A stretch of 64,000 bases of DNA from Sphingopyxis sp. YF1 (GTDB lineage: Bacteria > Pseudomonadota > Alphaproteobacteria > Sphingomonadales > Sphingomonadaceae): NCBI RefSeq assembly GCF_022701295.1, contig NZ_CP033204.1:2046001-2110000 (forward strand), given 5' to 3'. The notes under the pieces were generated by a model. That model was not told the origin of the DNA. It was given only the letters and a program-made list of their open reading frames with translations, and searched no databases. Made by a program: the position numbers and the translations under genes. Positions 41,193 to 49,424 of this stretch are shown piece after piece. How positions within the stretch are numbered: position 1 is the first letter of the stretch; each line of letters starts with the position of its first letter.

Positions 41193-42041
41193 TCAGTCCG
41201 CCCGCCCCCGCAGCAGCGCGATCAGCGCGACGACCCCTGCGGTCAGCAGGGCGCCGCCGCCCGCTGCGGCGAGCAGCCAGGGCGCGACGGCGCCGAAATC
41301 CTCGGGGTCGACGGCGTCGGCGGCGGGCAGCCCCCACGCCAGCGCGATCGCGATCGCGGCGGCTCCCGCACCGGCGAAGATCAGCGCGACGCGCAGCGCC
41401 CGCGCCTTGCCGCCGAGCGCGAGCGCTTCGCCGCTCGGGATACGCGCCGCATGCCAGCGCTGAACCTCGCGCGCTGCATCGGTCGCCGCGGACGGCACCG
41501 GCACGCGCAGCGCCGTCCGCACCGTCCCACTCTTGGCCGGATAGGCGAGCGCGAATTCGAGGCACGCGAGGTCGGTGCCCGCGACCGCGAGCCAGCGCAT
41601 CGCCTGCAGTTCGGGAATGCCGCGCGGGCGCAGCACATGATAGCTGCCGTCGACGAGGATCGCGGTCCGCCCGGCGATGATTTCAGCCCCCTCGGCGGGC
41701 ACATCGGCGCGCGGCAGGGCTTCGTTGCCGAGCCGCGCGGGATCGCTCGCCGAACGCGCGGCATCGAAGGCGTGGAACGCCGCCCAGTCGGCCGGCCCGA
41801 CACGCCAGCGCGCGATTTCGCCCTCGCCGCGCAGCAACCGGGCCCGCCCCCGCGCGAGCAGCAGCGCGCGTATCAGGAAGACCGGGCAGAAAAAGAGCAG
41901 CAGCACGCCCGCCGCCATCACCAGCGCAGTCGCCCCTTGATCGCCGGCGCGGTCGAGGCGCGCGACGCCGATCCCCAGCAGCAGTACGCCGAGGATGACC
42001 AGCGACAGGTGCAGCAGCACCGACCGGACCGGATTGCGCAT
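41193..42041 (-). CDS. membrane protein of unknown function
   Basis: A 282-residue protein with two N-terminal membrane segments (residues 8-27 and 38-62), a soluble middle of about 150 residues and two C-terminal membrane segments (near 217-236 and 254-276). The layout is like that of DUF3592-type proteins, but the family is not confirmed. Confidence 0.65.
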   Translation of the reverse strand: MRNPVRSVLLHLSLVILGVLLLGIGVARLDRAGDQGATALVMAAGVLLLFFCPVFLIRALLLARGRARLLRGEGEIARWRVGPADWAAFHAFDAARSASDPARLGNEALPRADVPAEGAEIIAGRTAILVDGSYHVLRPRGIPELQAMRWLAVAGTDLACLEFALAYPAKSGTVRTALRVPVPSAATDAAREVQRWHAARIPSGEALALGGKARALRVALIFAGAGAAAIAIALAWGLPAADAVDPEDFGAVAPWLLAAAGGGALLTAGVVALIALLRGRAD

Positions 42042-42133
42042 GACGTCCCCTCCATCGGCGCGGCGGTCGGCCGGTCGCCATCAAAACCCCCGCGTGCGTG
42101 CCTGCCGGCGTCCGAAACCCGAGCGCAGCAGGC

Positions 42134-42625
42134 CTATTCGACCGCGGCGTCGGCGGGAGGCAGCGTCGGGTCCTCATGTTCGAGGCGGATGCGCAGCGTG
42201 CCGCCGCGCCGCACGAGCACCGCGGTATACGACCAGGTCTCGATCGGCGCGTCGCCCCAGCCCCAGTCGAACAGCCCCGCGACCAGCACCGCATCGGGCC
42301 CGACCGGATCGAAGCTGAGGTCGCGCCACTCGAAACTGGCCGGCCGAGTCCAGCTGTCGGCGGCGTAGCGCGCCTCGATCGCCGGGTGCCGTTCGAAGGC
42401 TTTCAGTCCGCCGCCCATCAGATAGGCGCCCGCGGGATCGTACCGCGCCACGATCGCCGCGCGGTCGCCGGTGACCAGATCGTTCGCATAGTCGCGCATG
42501 AACGCCTCGGCCTCGACGACGAAGCCGGTGGCCGCCGCCGTCGCGGCCGCCTCGCTCGTGTCCGCCGCGACACATGGCACCGGACTTGCCGCCACCAGAA
42601 GCATGGCCGCCAACAATCGTTTCAT
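42134..42625 (-). CDS. exported SnoaL/NTF2-like protein
   Basis: A 163-residue protein with a signal peptide (MKRLLAAMLLVAASPVPCVAA). The mature part fits an NTF2-like (DUF4440/SnoaL) fold: FMRDYANDLVTGDRAAIVARYDPAGAYLMGGG, FEWRDLSFDPVGPDAVLVAG and a closing strand set. GGGAGGGG precedes ATG 42625; the very long open frame around it is a shadow of the MFS gene. Confidence 0.75.
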   Translation of the reverse strand: MKRLLAAMLLVAASPVPCVAADTSEAAATAAATGFVVEAEAFMRDYANDLVTGDRAAIVARYDPAGAYLMGGGLKAFERHPAIEARYAADSWTRPASFEWRDLSFDPVGPDAVLVAGLFDWGWGDAPIETWSYTAVLVRRGGTLRIRLEHEDPTLPPADAAVE

Positions 42626-42720
42626 AACCCCTCCCCTGCCGAAAGAGGCGGCAATCCTATGTCGGGCCGGCGCGAAAGAAAAGATCGCCGGCGCGACCGG
42701 CAATCGCTCGCCCCCTCCCG

Positions 42721-44388
42721 CTAGGCGTCGATGTCGCGCTTGTAGGTTTCGGGCAGGAACAGGATGCCGACCACGGCGGTCACCGCGGCGATCACGACCG
42801 CGTACCAGAGCCCCTGGTAGATGTTGCCCGTGGCCGCGACCATCGCGAAGCCGATCGTCGGCATGAAACCGCCGATCCAGCCGTTGCCGATATGATAGGG
42901 TAGCGACAGCGAGGAATAGCGGATGCGCGCGGGGAACAGTTCGACGAGCAGCGCCGCGAGCGGTCCATAGACCATCGTCGCGAGGATGCCGAAGACGCAG
43001 AGGATGAGGATCACCCGGAGTTTGTCGATCGCGGCGGGATCGGCGGCGGCGGGATAGCCGGCGCGCGTGAGCCCCGCCTGCACCTCTTCGTGGAGCGCGG
43101 CGATGGCCGCCGCCTTCGCGTCGCCCGCGAGCCGCGCAGGATCGGGCGCGGCGTGGGTTTCGTCGCCGATGCGCACCGTCGCGATCGTCCCGGCGGGCGC
43201 CTCGGCATTGGCATAGTTGATCCCGCCGCGCGCGAGGTAGGATTTGACGATGTCGCAGCTCGTCCGGTCGAAGCTGTTCTTGCCGATCGGGTCGAACTGG
43301 AACGAACAGTCTCCACCATGCGCGACGACGGTCACCGGCGCACGCTCGACCGCCGCCGCCATCGCCGGGTTCGCGGCCCCAACGAGCGCCTTGTAGAGCG
43401 GGAAATAGGTGAAGACCGCGATCACGCACGCGGTCATCATGATCGGTTTGCGGCCGATCCGGTCGCTGAGCCAGCCGAAGAAGACGAAGCTGGGGATGAT
43501 CAGCAACAGCGCGGTGGCGACGAGGAAATTGGCGGTCGCGCCGTCGACCCTGGCGATCTTTTCGAGATAGAAGAGCGGGTAGAGATGCGCGGCGAAGCCG
43601 ATCACCGCCTGCCCCGCGACCGCGCCGAACAGCGCGATCAGCACCAGCCGGAGGTTCTTCCATTCGCCGAAGGCTTCGCGCAGCGGCGCCTTCGATGTCG
43701 CCCCCGCCTGCTTCATCCGCTGGAACACCGGGCTTTCCTCGAGCTGCACGCGGATCCACAGCGTGACCGCGAGCAGGATGATCGAGCAGATGAAGGGAAG
43801 CCGCCAGCCCCAGTCGTTGAAGCTGTCGGCATCCATCACGGTGCGCAGCCCGACGACCAGCGACGAGGCGAGGATCAGCCCGAGCATCGCGGTCGTCTGG
43901 ATGAAACTGGTGTAGAAGCCGCGTTTTCCCGGCGGCGCATGTTCGGCGATATAGACCGCCGCGCCGCCATATTCGCCGCCGATCGCGAGCCCCTGGAGCA
44001 GGCGCAGGATCATCAGGATAATCGGCGCCGCGATGCCGATCGTGTCGTACCCCGGAAGGAAACCGACCGCGAAGGTCGACAACCCCATGATCGCCATCGT
44101 GACGAGGAAGGTATTCTTGCGCCCGACGACATCGCCGACGCGCCCGAAGACCAGCGCGCCGAAGGGGCGCACCGCGAACCCCGCGGCAAAGGCCATCAGC
44201 GCGAGGATGAAGCCGGTGGTCTCGTTGACCCCCGCAAAGAAATGGCGCGACAGCGCGGTAGCGAGCAGGCCGTAGAGGTAGAAATCATACCATTCGAACA
44301 CCGTCCCCAGCGACGATGCGACGATGACGCGCCGCTCGCTCTGTCCCATGCCGGATCCAACCGCCGGGCTCTCCATCTGGTCTGCCAT
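42721..44388 (-). CDS. MFS transporter, metabolite:H+ symporter (MHS) family, with large internal loop
   Basis: A 555-residue transporter. The N-terminal half has the MHS hallmarks (GTVFEWYDFYLYG, VRPFGALVFGRVGDVVGRK, GGEYGGAAVYIAEH). About 105 extra residues between TM8 and TM9 (about 345-450) contain two Cys and a GKNSFDRTSCDIVKSYL stretch and would form a periplasmic or cytoplasmic domain. It lies downstream of the SDR gene and probably belongs to the TetR-controlled cluster. A carboxylate or aromatic acid substrate is likely by family. Confidence 0.9.
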   Translation of the reverse strand: MADQMESPAVGSGMGQSERRVIVASSLGTVFEWYDFYLYGLLATALSRHFFAGVNETTGFILALMAFAAGFAVRPFGALVFGRVGDVVGRKNTFLVTMAIMGLSTFAVGFLPGYDTIGIAAPIILMILRLLQGLAIGGEYGGAAVYIAEHAPPGKRGFYTSFIQTTAMLGLILASSLVVGLRTVMDADSFNDWGWRLPFICSIILLAVTLWIRVQLEESPVFQRMKQAGATSKAPLREAFGEWKNLRLVLIALFGAVAGQAVIGFAAHLYPLFYLEKIARVDGATANFLVATALLLIIPSFVFFGWLSDRIGRKPIMMTACVIAVFTYFPLYKALVGAANPAMAAAVERAPVTVVAHGGDCSFQFDPIGKNSFDRTSCDIVKSYLARGGINYANAEAPAGTIATVRIGDETHAAPDPARLAGDAKAAAIAALHEEVQAGLTRAGYPAAADPAAIDKLRVILILCVFGILATMVYGPLAALLVELFPARIRYSSLSLPYHIGNGWIGGFMPTIGFAMVAATGNIYQGLWYAVVIAAVTAVVGILFLPETYKRDIDA

Positions 44389-44460
44389 AGTCTCTCTCCC
44401 TCTCGCCCCGGCAGCGGCGGCGGGACTTGTCCGGCCCGTCCGCCACGCTCCCGGGGATGT

Positions 44461-45354
44461 TCAGTACACAACCGCCATCGTCGGCGCCGTGCAGCCCGCA
44501 CTCGCCAGTTCGCGTTCGGCCTGCGCGAAACCATAAGCGGGGACAATTTCGCCCCGACGGTCGGCAACCCGGTCCCATCCGGAAACGACCCGTGCCGCGG
44601 CGTCGTCGCCCGCGCCGACGAACAGCCCGTCGGTCAGCGTGATGTTCGCACACGCGAAATGTCCTGCCCCGGCGCACAGGATCGCGCGCGTCGGCGCATC
44701 CTCGCCGACCAGCGCGAGCAGCCCCGGACTCACCGCCTCGGGCGCCAGATGCGCGAGCGCCCCGGCGGCAAGCACCCCGTCGGTCATCGCGGTTGCCGCG
44801 GTCGGCGCGAGGCAGTTGACGCGGATGCCGTATTTCTCGCCCTCGATCGCCAGCGTCTGCATCAGCCCGACGAGCGCCATCTTGGCGGCGCCATAATTGG
44901 CCTGGCCGAAATTGCCGTAGAGTCCCGACGAGGAGGTCGTCATGACGATGCGACCGAAGCGCCGGTCGCGCATCTGGTCCCACACCGCCTTCGCACAGAT
45001 CGCCGCGCCCATCAGGTGAACATCGACGACCAGTCGGAAATCGGCGAGGTCCATCTTGGCGAAGCTCCGGTCGCGCAGGATGCCGGCGTTGTTGATCAGG
45101 ATGTCGATGCCGCCCCACGCCGCCGTCGCGGCGTCCATCATCGCGGCAACCTCGCCCTCGTCGGCCACCGACGCCGGTGCCACCATCGCCTGCCCGCCCG
45201 CCGCCGCAATCTCGGCCGCGACCCGCTCCGCCGCGGTCGCCTCGCGATCGTTGACGACGACGCGCGCGCCGTGGCGCGCGAGCAGCAGCGCGTGCGCGCG
45301 GCCTAGCCCGCCCCCCGCGCCGGTGACGACAGCAACGCGTCCCGCCAGATCCAT
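44461..45354 (-). CDS. SDR family dehydrogenase, 3-hydroxyacyl-CoA dehydrogenase-like
   Basis: A 297-residue SDR of the MFE-2/peroxisomal hydroxyacyl-CoA dehydrogenase type: TGAGGGLGRAHALLLARHG, VVNDRE with Asp after beta-2 (NAD), NNAGILRDRSFAKM, catalytic Ser in TTSSSGLYGNFGQ and the YGAAK motif. A C-terminal extension after residue 240 is typical of this type. Its promoter carries a perfect TetR-like palindrome, and TetR is encoded directly upstream. It probably oxidises a hydroxy(acyl-CoA) intermediate. Confidence 0.88.
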   Translation of the reverse strand: MDLAGRVAVVTGAGGGLGRAHALLLARHGARVVVNDREATAAERVAAEIAAAGGQAMVAPASVADEGEVAAMMDAATAAWGGIDILINNAGILRDRSFAKMDLADFRLVVDVHLMGAAICAKAVWDQMRDRRFGRIVMTTSSSGLYGNFGQANYGAAKMALVGLMQTLAIEGEKYGIRVNCLAPTAATAMTDGVLAAGALAHLAPEAVSPGLLALVGEDAPTRAILCAGAGHFACANITLTDGLFVGAGDDAAARVVSGWDRVADRRGEIVPAYGFAQAERELASAGCTAPTMAVVY

Positions 45355-45376
45355 CTCGCCTCTCCCTCGTTTTTAT

Positions 45377-45394
45377 TAACTCACCAGTGAGTTA
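45377..45394. promoter_or_regulatory. perfect palindrome TAACTCAC-CA-GTGAGTTA, likely TetR operator
   Basis: Eight-base perfect arms around a two-base centre, 23 bases before the SDR start. The tetR gene ends 71 bases to the right on the same strand. The shape and place suit a TetR dimer repressing the SDR-MFS genes. Confidence 0.8.
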
Positions 45395-45464
45395 GTTAAA
45401 TCACCATGCCTTCACCAGACCCCGGGTTGTCGCGAACGCGTCGGGGGCAGCCCCGCGCCGCGCC

Positions 45465-46160
45465 TTACTCCTCGCGTTCGGCCTTGCGCTGGTTGCAGAT
45501 GTCGCGAAAACCCGCCGCCATGAAGCGCGCCATGCGCGCCTTGACCGCGGCATAATCGTCCGAGCGGCACAGTCCGTGCGACAATTTGTCGATGCGTCCG
45601 GTGCGCGCGAGCGTCAACATCAACGCCCCGGTAACGAAATGATAGCCCCAGAAGATATCCTCCTCGGCGGCGTCGGGGAGCGCCTTTTTCAATATGTCGA
45701 TCAGCCGCAGCACGACGGGATCGAAATATTTGTCCATGAATTCGGCGCCTTCGGGGCTGTTCGACGCCTGTGCGCCAAAGGCGCCGTAATTCTTCCAGCC
45801 CTCGCCGCCCTGAATGTAGAGATCGAGGTCGGTGTCGAGGAAGGCATGGAGCGCGCCCTCGACCGTCGGGGCGCCACCCGCCGCGCGATCATAATCGTCG
45901 AGCGCCTGCATCCGCTTGTCGATCGTGACGACCGCACGCCGCGCGAAGACCGCATCGAACAGCGTCTTCTTGTCGTCGAAATAATAGTTGAGCAACGTGT
46001 GATGGACACCGACCTGCTTGGCGACATCCTTTAGCGTCACCCCGTAAAAGCCGTGCTTCGAAAACAGATATTCGGCGACATCGAGAATCTGCTCCATCAT
46101 TTCGGCGCGCTGTTCCGCTTTCGACGGCCGCTTCGCCACAGTCTTTGCCTTCGACGCCAA
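45465..46160 (-). CDS. TetR-family transcriptional regulator
   Basis: A 231-residue regulator with a basic N-terminus, a helix-turn-helix (VTLKDVAKQVGVHHTLLNYYFDDKK) and a helical ligand domain with a TetR_C-type segment (DIFWGYHFVTGALMLTLARTGRID). Located directly upstream of the SDR gene, with the palindrome between. Its ligand is probably a CoA ester or substrate of the cluster (inference). Confidence 0.88.
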   Translation of the reverse strand: MASKAKTVAKRPSKAEQRAEMMEQILDVAEYLFSKHGFYGVTLKDVAKQVGVHHTLLNYYFDDKKTLFDAVFARRAVVTIDKRMQALDDYDRAAGGAPTVEGALHAFLDTDLDLYIQGGEGWKNYGAFGAQASNSPEGAEFMDKYFDPVVLRLIDILKKALPDAAEEDIFWGYHFVTGALMLTLARTGRIDKLSHGLCRSDDYAAVKARMARFMAAGFRDICNQRKAEREE

Positions 46161-46209
46161 ATCCTATTCCTTCCGCACCCTTGTTCCTGCCGCGGCGACC
46201 GCGACCGGC

Positions 46210-47772
46210 CTACACCTGTCCGTAATCCGCCCGCAATTGCATTTTGTCGATCTTGCCCGTGGGCGCGAGCGGCATGGCGGCCAGGCGGACGATCGCGTCG
46301 GGAACCCACCACGACGCGACCCGGTCGCGCAGCGGCGCGAGCAGATCATCGTCGCCGACCGTCGCATCATTGGTTTCGACGATCAGGATCGGGCGCTCGC
46401 CCCATTTGGGGTCCACCCGCCCGATCACCGCGGCGAGCGACACCTGCGGCAGCGCACCGACCAGCGCCTCGATCTCGGCGGGATTGATCCATTCGCCCCC
46501 CGACTTGATCAGGTCCTTTGCGCGGCCGGTAATCGTCAGATTGCCTTCGGCGTCGATGCGCGCGAGGTCGCCGGTGTCGAACCAGCCGTCGGCGTCGGTC
46601 GCGGGTTCGTCGTGCCCGAAATAGCGCCCGACGACGCTCGGCCCGCGGACGCGCAAATGCCCCTCGCCCGCGCGCTGATCGGCGATCGCGTGCCCGTCGG
46701 CATCGGTGAGCAGCAGGTCGATGCCGATCGCGGGACGCCCCGACACCCCCGCCCGGCGGCCGGGATCGCCGGGCACCGCGGCGGTTCCGAGCGGCGACAA
46801 TTCGGTCATGCCCCAGCTCGTCTGGACCTCGGCGCCCAGCCGCCGCTCGATCCGCTCCATCAGCGCCGGCGGCATCGGCGCGCCGCCGACGAGGATGCGC
46901 TCGAGCGACGGTACTTCGCCGCCCTCACGCTCGAGATGGTCGACCAGCCCCAGCCATACGGTCGGGACGCCGACCCCTGCGGTCACGCCCTCGGACCGGA
47001 TCAGCGCGGCGAGATGCGCGCCATCGCTGTGGCGGCCGGGCAGCACAAGCTTGCCACCGGCAGCGGGGACCGAAAAGGGCAGCCCCCAGGCATTGGCGTG
47101 GAACATCGGCACCACCGCAAGCACCGCGTCGCGCGCGCGCACCCCCATCACATCAGCCTGAAGCTGCCGCATCGTGTGCAGGTAGCAGCCGCGGTGGGTA
47201 TAGGTGACGCCCTTGGGCGCTCCGGTGGTACCCGAAGTAAAGCAGAGTCCCGAGGGGCTGGTCTCGTCGAACGCGCCCCATGCGACGTCCGTCGGCGCCG
47301 CGGCGATCGCGGTGTCGAGCGCCGCGACGTCGCCCGAAGGGGTGTCGAGCAGCAGGATGCGCCTGACCGCACCGCCCTTTTCGATCGCGGCGCGCGCCAG
47401 CGGCAGCAAGTCGGGGCTGGCGAGCAGAATCCCCGCCGCCGACTGCGCGAGCATCGCGCCGAGCTGCGCCGCGGTCAAGCGGGGGTTCAGCGTGTGGCAC
47501 ACCGCGCCCATGCCGATGATCCCGTACCAGCTTTCGAAATGCCCGCGCGTATTCCACGCGAGGGTCGCGACCCGGTCGCCGGCACGCACCCCCATTGCAT
47601 GCAGCGCCCCCGACACGCGCCGCGCACGATCGTGGAGCACCGCATAGCGCATCCGCTCGACCGTCCCGTCCGTCCCCGCCGACACCAGCTCGGCGCCGGG
47701 ATGCCATTTGGCAGCGTGGGAGAGGAATTTGTCGAGCGTCAGGCCGTAATCCTGCATCGCACCGTCGGTCAT
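46210..47772 (-). CDS. long-chain/aryl acyl-CoA synthetase (AMP-binding)
   Basis: ANL-superfamily adenylating enzyme of 520 residues. It has the AMP motif TSGTTGAPKGVTYTHRG, GMTELSPLGT, DGWFDTGDLARID and the C-terminal catalytic-lysine motif PTGKIDKMQLR. The chain ends normally. The start at ATG 47772 overlaps the esterase stop by 4 bases (ATGA). It activates a carboxylic acid as its CoA ester; the acid may come from the esterase. Confidence 0.92.
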   Translation of the reverse strand: MTDGAMQDYGLTLDKFLSHAAKWHPGAELVSAGTDGTVERMRYAVLHDRARRVSGALHAMGVRAGDRVATLAWNTRGHFESWYGIIGMGAVCHTLNPRLTAAQLGAMLAQSAAGILLASPDLLPLARAAIEKGGAVRRILLLDTPSGDVAALDTAIAAAPTDVAWGAFDETSPSGLCFTSGTTGAPKGVTYTHRGCYLHTMRQLQADVMGVRARDAVLAVVPMFHANAWGLPFSVPAAGGKLVLPGRHSDGAHLAALIRSEGVTAGVGVPTVWLGLVDHLEREGGEVPSLERILVGGAPMPPALMERIERRLGAEVQTSWGMTELSPLGTAAVPGDPGRRAGVSGRPAIGIDLLLTDADGHAIADQRAGEGHLRVRGPSVVGRYFGHDEPATDADGWFDTGDLARIDAEGNLTITGRAKDLIKSGGEWINPAEIEALVGALPQVSLAAVIGRVDPKWGERPILIVETNDATVGDDDLLAPLRDRVASWWVPDAIVRLAAMPLAPTGKIDKMQLRADYGQV

Positions 47773-49412
47773 TGGCACCCCTCGGCCTTCGGCGGCAGCG
47801 GCGGCGACGCGACCCCGACATTCCAGTTCCACGGTATGTCGCCCGCCGCGCGGCGGCGGCACACCACCGCCTCGTGCAGCGCCGCGGCGCCGGGGAACAG
47901 GTTGCGCCCTGCGCGCGGCGCGCCGGCGAAATGGAGGTAGCCGCGGCCGTCGGCGTAGGACGGCCAGTCGGGCGCATCCTTTGCGCGCGGGATGCCGGTC
48001 GCGGCAAAGCTTGCCCAATAATCGCCCATCGCGCCCGCCAGCTTGCGTTCGGTCAGGCTGTCGGGAATCTTGGGCCACAGGGGGGGTGTCCGCCCCGCGG
48101 TGCCGAAGACATAGGGCAGTTCGGCGGCGTGGAAGGCGTGGAGATTCCATTCCTGCATCGCCGGATAGCCATGATCGAAATAATAATAATAGGCGCCCTG
48201 CCCCAGCGCGGCCTGGTTCGAGACCAGCCGCTCCGATGTCCAGCCGTACATCGCGTCGCGCGTCGCCGCGAGCATGCTCTCCTCGATCGCCTTCGCCGGA
48301 TAGCGCGCGAGAAAGGCGCCCGCGAGGTCGCCGTAACCGGTGCGAACCGCCGCTTCGTACGCGGCAACACCGGCGGGCGGCTTCGGCAGCAGGAAGCGCA
48401 GCGAGCGGATTTCGCCGGCGTTGAAGCCCGCGAGGATCGGCACCGCTGCCTGTTCGTTGCGGTCGAAGCTGTCGACGAGCTGGCGCGGAACGACCTGACC
48501 GTCGATCACGGGGAACGGGAAATAGCCGGTCGCCGGGGCCTTTTCGGCAATCTCCTCCGCCGGCATCGCGCGCAGCGCCGCGAGGTCGGCCGCCCCGAGC
48601 TTCGCGGCAAGGTCAGCGCCCTGCGTCTCGGCGGGAACCATGCCGTTCAATGCTCCGCGCAGCGCGGGGGCGGACACCATGTAGGCGCTCTGCGCGACCG
48701 CCTTGTGGAACAGGCCGCGCGCCTGCGGCGCGGTCATCAGATACATGACACTGAGCGCGCCCGCGGATTCACCCGCGATGGTCACATTGCCCGCGCTGCC
48801 ACCGAAGGCACCGATGTTGCGCTTGACCCACTGCAGCGCCGCGATCTGGTCGAGCAGCCCGTAATTGCCCGACACGCCATCGACCGATTCGGCGCTAAGC
48901 GCCGGGTGCGCCAACCAGCCGAGCGCGCCGAGCCGGTAGTTGATCGATACGACGACGATGCCGCGCGCGGCGAGCGCACTGCCGTCATAGAGCGGGTCGC
49001 CCCCCGACCCGCTGGTCAGCGCGCCGCCGTGGATCCACACGAACACCGGCGCATTCGCCGCATCCTCGGGTGCCCAGATGTTGAGCGACAGGCAATCCTC
49101 GCTCATCGCCGGCAGGTCCCAGCCGTAGATGCTGGGCCCGCGCGGTTTCGGCTGGAGGCAGGCGGCGCCGAATCTGGTCGCATCGCGCGCGCCGTCCCAC
49201 GCGAGCGCCGGCTGCGGCGGCGCCCAGCGCAGCTTGCCCACGGGCGGCGCGGCATAGGGAATGCCCTTGAATACGCGCACGCCCTTCGCCTCGCTGCCCG
49301 TCACGGTGCCCGCGGGCGCGGCGACCAGCGGTACCGCCGCCGCGGGCGCCGAAAACAGCACCACGGCGGCAAGTACCGGAAGCGACAGACGGCGGATCGT
49401 TCGAGCGTTCAT
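47769..49412 (-). CDS. type-B carboxylesterase, exported
   Basis: A 547-residue alpha/beta-hydrolase with a signal peptide (LSLPVLAAVVLFSAPAAA). The nucleophile motif GESAGA follows VTIA; SEDCLSLNIWAP and the oxyanion-hole HGGALTSGSGG are typical of the para-nitrobenzyl esterase/cholinesterase type. The catalytic His would lie near HAFHAAELPYVFG. It lies between a TonB receptor and an acyl-CoA synthetase, so it probably hydrolyses an ester that the receptor brings in. Confidence 0.9.
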   Translation of the reverse strand: MNARTIRRLSLPVLAAVVLFSAPAAAVPLVAAPAGTVTGSEAKGVRVFKGIPYAAPPVGKLRWAPPQPALAWDGARDATRFGAACLQPKPRGPSIYGWDLPAMSEDCLSLNIWAPEDAANAPVFVWIHGGALTSGSGGDPLYDGSALAARGIVVVSINYRLGALGWLAHPALSAESVDGVSGNYGLLDQIAALQWVKRNIGAFGGSAGNVTIAGESAGALSVMYLMTAPQARGLFHKAVAQSAYMVSAPALRGALNGMVPAETQGADLAAKLGAADLAALRAMPAEEIAEKAPATGYFPFPVIDGQVVPRQLVDSFDRNEQAAVPILAGFNAGEIRSLRFLLPKPPAGVAAYEAAVRTGYGDLAGAFLARYPAKAIEESMLAATRDAMYGWTSERLVSNQAALGQGAYYYYFDHGYPAMQEWNLHAFHAAELPYVFGTAGRTPPLWPKIPDSLTERKLAGAMGDYWASFAATGIPRAKDAPDWPSYADGRGYLHFAGAPRAGRNLFPGAAALHEAVVCRRRAAGDIPWNWNVGVASPPLPPKAEGCQ

Positions 49413-49424
49413 CCCCGTCGCCGA

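Noticed and set aside
42134..43759. 541-residue minus-strand frame spanning the SnoaL-like gene
   Set aside because: Only the last 163 residues from ATG 42625 are a real protein; the rest is another frame of the MFS gene.
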